Origin: Fistulifera solaris
Lineage: Eukaryota > Bacillariophyta > Bacillariophyceae > Naviculales > Stauroneidaceae
DNA length: 64,000 nt
Direction: 5' to 3'
Assembly (NCBI GenBank): GCA_030295235.1
Contig: AP026133.1
Coordinates: 682,001-746,000 of the forward strand
The notes beneath the pieces were generated by a model that made no database searches, was not told the origin of the DNA, and was given only the letters and a program-made list of their open reading frames with translations. The position numbers were made by a program, and so were the translations under genes. This document shows, one piece after another, positions 55,710 to 64,000 of this stretch (the stretch's first letter is position 1; each line of letters starts with the position of its first letter).

Positions 55710-58700
55710 ATGTCGACGTTTTTCCGGTCAGCGGCAATGTCCATTTTGTCGAGGACATTGCAGACATTGCTTTACAAATACTTATTAGATGTCGACGTAG
55801 AAGGAGTTGCCTTGCCGTCGCTGTACGAAAACGGCTGGGGAGTTCGCCTTTCTAATGTAAAACTTCGAGAGGGTATCAAATTGATGGACCTTCCCGGAAC
55901 TTTTCCAAAGAAAAGCGACGGAAAGAGAAAAACGCTCGCAGAAGAGGTCTTCAAATGATCCAGAGAAAAATTCAGCCAACAACACCGAGAGTGAAACGAA
56001 TGATCATAAAAATTCATTTCATGCATCTCAGACTGGAATCTCTGACGTGAATGTTGACCCAGAAGACCAAATTCCTGCTGTGGAAACGAGCAGCTCTTGG
56101 TTTAGTCGGCTTTACTGCCGCTCCACACCGCAAGCAGTTACCGTTCCTCTAATACCTGAACCTATAAAGCCTACCCCTGACCACGCTCATCAGCCAGACG
56201 ATCTTGTAGATGTTGCAGAAGCACTTCCGAATGGCGAGGAGTCGTCTGAAAATACAGAAGCGTCAGACCACGAAGCAAAGTCAGATCCTTCACCGCCTGT
56301 CATTTTGCGACTTGGGAAAGATGGTCATATTGGAGTTTTAGATGTCCGACTAGTTGGAAAAAGTATTCGAGTACTAGTTGAGGACGCATCACTGACGGTG
56401 GAAGTAATACAGGCTCGTGTAGACGACGAAGAGGATGCAACAGAAACATCGAAAGCTGAAGTCCGCAAAACGCTAAAAGACACGAAACCCCCGTCTACAG
56501 TGGGTGAGCGAGTTCTTGCAGAAAACTCCTTGGCTCGCATCTTTTCGGCTATTCCGAATCTGTTTCTGAGAGACATTCGGCTACGAGTCATTATTCGAGC
56601 AAACGCGACGGTGTCATCGTCCTCCCCACAATCGGAAGAAGTGTCCGAGGAAATCGAACAAGATGACACCGTTTTAGATTTTGCAATCGAGCTACTTTCT
56701 GTCACAGACGGAGAAGACTTTCTCTCAAATTTTCGAGCAGCGGCTGACGTGGAATCTGTTTCCGACTACGACGAGAATGAAGATCACACCGAGTCGGTCA
56801 CAGAAGAAGCTTCTGATTTCTTTAAGAGCAATCCCAGCAGAGACAACTTTAACGAGTTTGATGTGAAGCGCATTCGGACAGGTCGCGGTGAAGAAGGCGG
56901 CGTAACGATACGAGTCTATTCTGGTTCTGATATGGGCAATTTCGATAGAAGATACACTGCGCCCGTATGGGCTCGCCAGCAGTTTCTGTCATCGTCAAAC
57001 TATTATGCTTTGCGTTTATCGGGTGTTGACATCGAGTCTCGTGTGTTTCTGGGCGAGAACAGTGATCTCGTAGCTTCGGGTGATGTATATGTCGATGATT
57101 TTCGAATGGACTCGATGTTATTTAATATCGACTTCATTGCCCCCGCTTCGAAGAAGCCTCTCCCGCCAATCAATTCGAAACACGAATACCTTGAAAAGGA
57201 CGACCAGTCATGGTCCTTACCTGGTGCAACGACGTTTGCTGCAGATATGAATGGAATACAACGATGCGGCTTGAAGAGTAATTTCCATCGAGTTTCGCGA
57301 GGCATGGTACCTGTCCCATGTGATGGCAATCATCTCCCATGTGAATATTGTTCGAAATGCTGGGTAGAATGTCAGAGCAATCCAATTAATAAGCATTTCT
57401 TGGACAATTCTCTTCCCATGGGTGGATTCGTGATGCATGCTTCAATTCGTGATATTCTTGAGATCAATGTTGACCGTCGATTGCTCGAGACAATTGCGAT
57501 ATTGGTTAAAGTGTTCAAGAGACGAACCTCGCCCGCAGATGTGGAACTGGAGACAGCTGAATCACAAGCAGGGGATAAGACTGACACTAGCGATATCTCT
57601 GAATCTTGGGATGTCGACAACAGCAAATCACAATTGTTTTCTACAAGTTTCCATGATGATAGGGCTCGCTCTAGAACATCAACTCAACGGGGTACCAAAG
57701 ATAAAAGTAACGGAACGAGGAACGACGAGGATGCGTCTAAATCTTCAGTCCGGACCGTCAACGAGAACTTAAATTCATCGTTCCCACCATACATGCAACC
57801 AGAAAAAATCCAAATTCTCGGCCTTCATATCGGGGAAGTAAAGTTTCGAGTCCACATACTCCGTAACGACTCACCCGATCGAAATTTTACTTTCTGCTAT
57901 TGGGATCTTAACTCAAAGTGTCTGACCGCTGACGTACAGCGTCTTACGGCCAGTGAGTGTCCATTTCAAGATACTCGAATTGATATCGGGCAACTGATGG
58001 TGGTAGAACATATTGGCATTCAAACCAAAATTCTAGCAAGCTTGGGAACGCGGCATCCAGAAGTCGATCTCGATGAAATGACTGTTCAGACATTACTTTC
58101 CAAGGAAACCGACAATTTGCGCCCTCCGTGGCCATCGACCGCAGCTATACTTCTCGATTTACCGCCGCCTCTTGAAACAATTCTTTACGAAGCACGAGAA
58201 AGACATGGTTTGCAACTACGACTTCTAAAGGTTGACACCTCTCCACAGTCATCTTCAAGAATACCGACTAGTCTGAACGTTGCGCTTGGAAGTACTTCCG
58301 TAGACGTTCCTTTTGGAGTCCAAAGCACGGTGTCGTCAGTAATCAATATCGCGAAGAATATCGTTATGGGAACTCCAATTGAAGTGGATGGCAAAGATGA
58401 AAACCCACTGGCAAGTTGTTCAACAAGCTCCGAGGGACGTGACTCGGTGATTCTCTACAAACTTCGTGCTAGTGGAGGGAGAGTGAAAATGCACCCCAGG
58501 TTCGATGTTAGCTTGCCCCTTTCGACAGCATTTGGTGAATGGTCGTCTTTGTCGGGTATTTGCTTGGAAACTGTGCTAAATGGTGCAAGGATAAAATACT
58601 CTAATCCTACTTCTTCGAGAAGAAATGAACGTTTCCTTTCCTTGCAAAATTTGGCTGAATTACCGGAGCATGTTCGACTCAGAATACTGCTTTTCCTTCC

Positions 58701-58980
58701 TGATTTAAAGACGATGGAAAAAGCACTTGGGATGAAAGCTGCCCCCAATTCCTTCATGCGATGCCGCGCGGTTAATAAAGGATTGGTAAAGGTTGCTCGG
58801 AGAATGATGACGAACACGCTGACTGAGCACGAAGATGATGAACCTTCGAAGACGGTAAGTCGTCGACAAGAGCTCATGGAAGAATTCATGAAACTTGGAG
58901 AATCGGAACTAGAAGATCTGTTCAGAATATACAATCGACGCCTTAAACAGTCGAGCAGGAATCCCACCTCGCGCCGTTGA
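55710..58980 (+). CDS. Chorein-N (VPS13/ATG2-like) protein with F-box-like C-terminus
   Basis: The start region reads LQTLLYKYLLDVDVEGV, then SLYENGWGVRLSNVKLREGI. This is the classic chorein N-terminus, in which a helix, YL, a valine strand, then SxxxGxVxLxNVxLR occur in VPS13, ATG2 and related bridge-like lipid-transfer proteins. After a one-base frame change near 55940-55960 the ORF continues for 977 codons: HIGVLDVRLVGKSIRVLVEDASL, NLFLRDIRLRVIIR, IHILGLHIGEVKF-like beta strands. Near the end, LAELPEHVRLRILLFLPDL followed by MRCRAVNKGLVKVARR looks like an F-box. The total is about 1,090 residues, much shorter than VPS13. Its stop is 1 bp from the stop of the JmjC gene on the other strand. 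Confidence 0.75.
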
Positions 58981-58981
58981 G

Positions 58982-60290
58982 TCACCTGCGATGAGTGTAC
59001 TCAACTTCGATAAGATTCAGTGCTCGCTGAGCCAGCTCGTATGCTACCCTAGCAAGATTGGCTTCTGCTAGAGATGCTTCCATTCTGTCTTTCAAGTGCA
59101 AATCCTGGTCATTTACTAGTTTGTCCAGCATGACGCCAAGGTGAATTAAATCGAATACTTTTTCTGATGCGGTATACTCGTGAGGTGGACTCTGAGTAGG
59201 AAGTAGTTTCACCATACCCACAAGTATCATAAAGAAGAAAGCAGTCACATCTAGGCCTACACATCCCCGTAACATAGATTCTTTCGCGTCCCAACCGTAC
59301 ATAAGTTCCGGAGTCGATTCTTCCCATTCCTTCAGCTCGGTCTCGACAGACTCTAGTTCACCCCGTATGCATTGCCAAACCGAGCCTAGATTCGATGAAG
59401 TGATCCAATTGTGATTCACTGATAAAGTTTCTCCAATATTCTTTACCGTATGAGGCATCATGGCAGGTACAAACACGCAGTCTCCTGCATGCTGCAAGAG
59501 TGTAACGGGAGCTGGGGTATAGAACGTCCACTCTTTCGTACCAATGATATTGAACGACCAAGAAAATGAGTTCAAGACATCTGTATGCCGGCCCGTATGT
59601 GACCCATCTGGTCCCCAGTAGGTAAATCGATAGTCTCCGTTGGTACACAGCAATTGCATCTGATTCAGTAAATCGCATTCGAAATGAGGCGGAGTCTGAT
59701 ATAATGGTTCCTCATTCGGAAAATTTGATTCATAATACTTCTGAAAGTGCCAATCCTTCAAATAAAAATCATTTGACGAAGTATCCAATTTTTCGAACCA
59801 TTCCGTTAAAGTGAGATGTTCGGTTGAAGGCTCGTAAGCACGACCTTGATCATCGACGGCAGACAATGTGGACGGGTTTGTTCGCTTGACGGGCAGAAGA
59901 TCTGCTTGCCTCCATTGATCCGCAAACCACTGTCGCCGCTTTTCCGGGGATCTTCCCCACCACTCCATAATTCTTCCAAAATATCGTTCAGCCCAAGCGG
60001 GATCTTGAATGAGACAAGGGCGATTCGTTTTTAGGACGAATTGCTCACGAAATTGGCTTGGACACGGCATTTCTTGAAGAATTGCAGGGGGAGGGGAAGA
60101 CGATGATTGCGGGAATGCCTGCAAATGCTTTTTTTTGGAAGAACTCCGTATTCCGTAGAACTGTATCATTTTCTGGTAAATGTTTGTCTTTTAGTTGACT
60201 TATACAGAATTCAAGCGCTCGACGCATCGAAATTGTGTGCTCGGAAAGAAATTTCTCTTCGTCATTTTCGTGAGGAGTCTCGTCGTCCAT
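58982..60290 (-). CDS. JmjC-domain oxygenase, JMJD4-like
   Basis: The JmjC core is clear: YRFTYWGPDGSHTGRHTDV, SFSWSFNIIGTKEWTFYTP, HAGDCVFVPAMMPHTVKN and GETLSVNHNWI. Fe(II) ligands are the His and Asp of GRHTDV and the His of MPHTV. The order and the SxSWSxNIxGxKxW block are those of JMJD4, which in animals hydroxylates a lysine of translation termination factor eRF1. The N-terminus MDDETPHENDEEKFL is joined across an eight-T run at 60129-60136 that is one base off. A hydrophobic stretch (VTAFFFMILVGMV) and a helical tail follow the core. The length is about 436 residues, near the family norm. Confidence 0.86.
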
Positions 60291-61255
60291 CTTTGCAAGC
60301 CGTTTCTCAATGAGCGCTTGACTTCAGGCCCGGTTATGTTTAGCTACCAAACCAAAGTAACGATGATGTAATAGCCCTAAGGTTTCATTTCCAGGGAACT
60401 CAGCTAATTGTCATGAGGTGGAATAAAAATAAGCGTTTGCATATTTTTCTTTTTGTTTTGTTGCTCATCACTCATCATTATTATTCTCTCACCAGGTATT
60501 GCCCGTCTGTCATTTCTTCGTCGTCTTGGCTTATATAGCTGTTTGTGTAGGCCGCAATCGAGGTGGTCACCATGATGGACGATCGCCATTGCGGCAAAAC
60601 ATGCCAGCTGAATCTTTTTCATGCTTACGACTTTTACGACAACCCTTTATCTCAAATAATTACTGCGCTACATGCTCGGCTCGTTTCGATAAGAAGACGC
60701 TCAAACACAAGAATCTTTTATCGATTTATGATGAACAACATTTTGCGCTTCTCTTGACTAACAAAAAGGTCACGAAAGGCCATGCCGCACGTGTTTCATC
60801 ACGAACAGATCGTTTCATAATCGAATATTTCAATAGAAAAGACGTGATCGCCATTCTTTGTCGCATGCTGCCATAAGCAACCGAATATTGATAGCGTCAA
60901 AGCGAGATGGACAGTTTCATTTGGCTTACGATAGGGAGATATTTCTGACAAGAAGCGGTTGTGAGCTTTGTGGAATTCTTGCTTGGGCACACTCTTTTCG
61001 GGAAGCGCAAGGGGTGCCCGGCCGCGAGTCGTCGCACCAGTTGCTTGTTTCGTGAGGTACAAGGTGAATCTATTCGCAGCGGCGAGAAAGACCTTCGTGG
61101 AGTGCTGTTTGGCTGCTAAGAGCGCTATTGTAAGGACAATACATTTTCGTCTTGACAAATCATCAAAGGCTTTTTTTAGCCTTGAGGCCAATTTTTTCTC
61201 TTCATGCCGCAAGAAATAATGCAGTTTACGTTATAAATATTACAGATGGAATAGG
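60291..61255. other. Spacer with ORFs lacking start codons
   Basis: A reverse frame at 60799-61212 is open for 137 codons but contains no ATG, and shorter ORFs overlap it on the other strand. ACCAGGTA occurs at 60491-60498. I cannot support a gene. Confidence 0.45.
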
Positions 61256-61996
61256 TTAGCTGTCATGGGAAGAACACCATGGGATGGAAAAAATGTGCGA
61301 CATTGCCGAAGACGATCGCGAGTCGCACGTACTACAGGTCAAGTTCGATCCTTTGAATGAAACGTCGGTTAAAGGGATTTCACGACCCTTATCACCAAAC
61401 AGTTTCTCGGTTCCTTGTTCGTCCTGTTCTGTGTTCGAGTGATTCCGTGTTGGTGATAAAGTCCTTCGAGGAGACGAAGTAAGTGTGCGAGATGATTCTG
61501 AATGCGAAAACCACCGACTATTCTCTTTAACGAGAAGTCGCCTTCTTGGATCTTCAACTCCCGTCGAGGTTGTCGATATAGTTATTTCCCGAGGAAACTC
61601 AACTGTCGCCACAATATCTCTTCGTTTCGGTTTCTTTGGCGACTCTTTAGGCGTGCGCTCGGCCCAAGAGTCCCATCGGTTCATTTCCATCGCTCTGGAC
61701 CTTGAAGATAAATGGCGTTCCGGTGACAAAGAGCTTCTGCGTGAAGTAATTGATTCATTGTCACTTATCTCGAGCGCGGGCGAAGTCGAAAACGATGTTA
61801 GACTGCAAAGCGACGACGACGACAAATCGCTTAATCTTTCCGAACTTTGCAGAATTACTGCTATTTTTTGGGTCGACAAGCTTTTACGACTGTCAACTCG
61901 AATTATTCGTATTGACGGTTGACCTTGTCTTGACTTCCGAGCCACCATGATCCTACGGATCGGCATCGTCTCATGAATGAGTAATCTACCAACCAT
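61256..61996 (-). CDS. Ser/Arg-rich hypothetical protein
   Basis: 246 codons from the first ATG (MVGRLLIHETMPIRR) to a TGA/TAG-type stop at 61256. The sequence is rich in Ser, Arg, Thr and Pro, with segments ERHLSSRSRAMEMNRWDSW, SPKKPKRRDIVATVEFP and SSPRRTLSPTRNHS. It looks disordered, with many SP/RRxS phosphorylation-like sites. The stretch RRRDIVATVEF followed by RRLLVKENSRWF is the only part that looks folded. No family is recognised. The opposite strand is also open for 145 codons, so the coding strand is not certain. Confidence 0.45.
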   Translation of the reverse strand: MVGRLLIHETMPIRRIMVARKSRQGQPSIRIIRVDSRKSLSTQKIAVILQSSERLSDLSSSSLCSLTSFSTSPALEISDNESITSRRSSLSPERHLSSRSRAMEMNRWDSWAERTPKESPKKPKRRDIVATVEFPREITISTTSTGVEDPRRRLLVKENSRWFSHSESSRTLTSSPRRTLSPTRNHSNTEQDEQGTEKLFGDKGREIPLTDVSFKGSNLTCSTCDSRSSSAMSHIFSIPWCSSHDS

Positions 61997-62547
61997 TCTG
62001 ATATTTGTCTTGTTGGTCAAAGCAACGATCGAAGATTAAAAAAATGACTGAGTCAACCAATGGAGCAAAGAAGGAAAATATCGACAAAGAAGTAATTGTT
62101 TCTAGTTCTTGCAATCCCTACTCGGTTAACCTCTCTATACAATCCGTTATGTAAGTCTGTGCAGAACTCCAGACGCCTGACTACTGAGTACACCTGGTAA
62201 ACAAACTCTTTCTGAGAGAGAGAGCGAGGGCACTGATCGAGAATCGCGAGCAAGCTCCGCCCCCAAGTGTAATTTATCCGGTGAAGGCGGAAAAGGAGTG
62301 ATAATCACAAAATTCTACTTCAAAAGACGAACACAGAAAAGAGACTATAGCACATACGTAGGAAGAAAAGAACATTTCCCAATAAAACACATGATAGCAA
62401 GTAGCAACCAGTACCGGTTAGGGTTAAAGTAACTATTCCTGAGTCCTTTGTTAACTTCACAATAGCTGTTTGGATCAATTCGACTACGCAGAATTCAATT
62501 TTCGACTCCAAAAGTTCATCAGATCAACCGATCATTTGCTTTTCAGC
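61997..62547. other. Spacer or 5' region of the retroelement
   Basis: Holds GAGAGAGAGCGAGGG at 62215-62229 and CACCTGGTAAAC near 62197. An LTR or 5' UTR of the element may lie here, but its matching partner would be outside the window. Confidence 0.35.
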
Positions 62548-64000
62548 ATGGATAATCATGGTCCAAACGCCGAAGAGCCTCGGAATCGGCGATCGGTGAG
62601 GTTTGGCGAAGATCAAATTCACTACGTCGAACGTCTCGAACCGAGTACAGAAGAAGAGACAGTACCGGCTATTCGTACTAGTCACAGTGAATCTCAAAGT
62701 ACTAAGAACGCTAATCACTTAGGGACAAACGGTACTGCATCACGATGCTGTGACTGCAGTCGGCGCTCTCACTGTCTACAACGGAAAAAATGCGCATGTA
62801 AACGTAATGGAGTCCATTGTACCAACTGTATCTGCGCTGACTGTCATAACAAAGAAACTGCTACGGATACCACAACCACAACTCACAACGTTAACGGACG
62901 AGATCTTGTTGTAGACTTCGTTGCCCCAACGGCACCAACGGAAACCAACGACACCTCCGTTCACAACATCAACGGACGAGAAATTGTCGCCGAGGTCGTT
63001 CAACCAACAACTGCTCAAGTGCCTTGGCACCATCGCACTAGACTCACGGACGAAAACAGACAAAGGGACAATACTCAAAACATCAATCAGGCCCAGGACA
63101 CTATTGCACTTCCATTCAATAATGGGGAACCAGCACTAAAACAAGAAGCCGAACCACGCAAAACAACTATGCCCGTATTGAGATTGATGATGGTAGACTA
63201 CTAAAGCGAAGACACGGATGATGACTCTGAGGCAGAAAGGGGAGAAAGCTTTACACCGCACAACAATTATGAACCTTTCCTTACCCCTGAACCCGATGCG
63301 GACCTTCCGGATTTCGTTGAAGAAGAGGCACACAGAAAAATCAAAGAAGTCTACGGAGACCATCCCCATAACAACGACGGCACCCATCTCACGGGAGGAA
63401 TACCAGCGGACATTGATGCAAAATGGCAAGAATGGTACTACAAATTGGTATCTTACCCATCCCGTAGCTACATGCTGTCTAAATGTGCGACATCAAAAAG
63501 ATTCCTAAACCTCCTAGTTGAAGAAATGAAGAATGTCCGAGTGCATAGAACAGCCAACTTTGAACGAGTAATTGTCTTCTGCATTGTCATCCTGGAACGA
63601 TGCCCAACAGTCAAGGGACATAGGAACATCACGAACAGGCTCAATGACCGAATGGACATGTGGGCAAACGAACATTTCGAAGCACTGTTTACGGACACTT
63701 TGTACACAAGAAGCATCGCGCTTCCGGAAGCGCAAAGAATCTATGGAAGAGCTGGCACGACAATTCGACCTCACATTAAAGTCAGGAAGAACAAAAGAAG
63801 CAATGCAACAGCTCAAAACTACCCATCAAAAAGGGCGGTGTACTTGACCCTGATGAAATCGATGAAAAAACAGGACGCCAAAAGTCATAGACGTGTTAGA
63901 AGAAAAACACCCTGAGATGCGAGTCCCTGACCTTGATCGACCCGGGGGCACAGTGCTTTTGAACACCATGACAACCTCCCACCAGTGATACCGCTTGAAT
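62548..64000 (+). mobile_element. 5' portion of a retroelement with a CXC-like Cys cluster, truncated by the window
   Basis: From ATG 62548 a frame runs 218 codons to a TAA (63202-63204) and continues in the same frame for a further 237 codons. The first part holds a Cys cluster, CCDCSRRSHC then KKCACKRNGVHCTNCICADC, resembling one half of a tesmin/CXC domain. It also contains two HNxNGRxxVxxV repeats. The second part reads HRKIKEVYGDHPHNNDGTHL, KWQEWYYKLVSYPSRSYML, FERVIVFCIVILERCPTVKGH. Then one-base breaks near 63705, 63832, 63885 and 63950 carry the sense through LDPDEIDEKTG, VIDVLEEKHPEMRVPDLDRPG and HHDNLPPVIPL. Such segments precede a reverse transcriptase in diatom retroelements I recall; the RT itself is not in the window. 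Confidence 0.6.

Noticed and set aside
60799-61212. Reverse ORF of 137 codons
   Set aside because: It contains no ATG at all and no family feature; the opposite strand is open as well.

Overview
The window reads as nuclear DNA of a eukaryotic alga, most likely a pennate diatom close to Phaeodactylum. Genes are dense and lie on both strands. Introns are short (about 55-170 bp) with GTAAGT/GTGAGT-type donors. Several products carry plastid presequences in which a signal peptide is followed by an ASAFAP-like Phe/Tyr site (coproporphyrinogen oxidase, a DUF179/AlgH-like protein, a thylakoid-lumen protein). Others look secreted. The species call is inference; no rRNA, tRNA, CRISPR array or bacterial operon was seen.

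Layout. 0.1-9 kb: plastid coproporphyrinogen III oxidase, a CENP-K-like coiled-coil protein, a protein with five C2HC fingers plus a PHD finger, and a PDAT/LCAT-type acyltransferase. 9-16.6 kb: repeat-bearing spacers, two nearly identical secreted Gly-Lys/beta-barrel proteins in inverted orientation, and a decayed DUF6824-like gene. 16.6-30.4 kb: type II pantothenate kinase, a mitochondrial-carrier-family protein, a GH72-like glucanosyltransferase, an unrecognised membrane protein, RTF1 of the Paf1 complex, an acidic/RG-rich protein and a plastid DUF179 protein. 30.4-38.5 kb: separase and a TraB-domain protein. 38.5-47.4 kb: a minisatellite, two copies of a 65-bp inverted-repeat element, a CaaX protein, a Cys-rich secreted protein, a lumenal protein, a PPC-domain protein, a broken repeat-type protein and an ABHD10-like hydrolase. 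47.9-52.9 kb: a DDE transposase next to a cluster of three paralogues of an unrecognised domain. 54.8-64 kb: a small secreted protein, a chorein-type protein, a JMJD4-like oxygenase, a Ser/Arg-rich ORF and the 5' part of a retroelement that runs off the window.

Functional links are loose: chromatin/transcription (RTF1, PHD protein, JmjC protein), chromosome segregation (separase, CENP-K-like), plastid metabolism and lipid synthesis. There is no evident gene cluster apart from the three-paralogue locus.

A key caveat applies throughout. At least twenty conserved coding regions change frame by one base, almost always inside a run of 3-8 identical bases, and essential genes are hit. This pattern fits residual homopolymer errors of a long-read assembly far better than pseudogenes. 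I therefore annotate these as single genes spanning the breaks.
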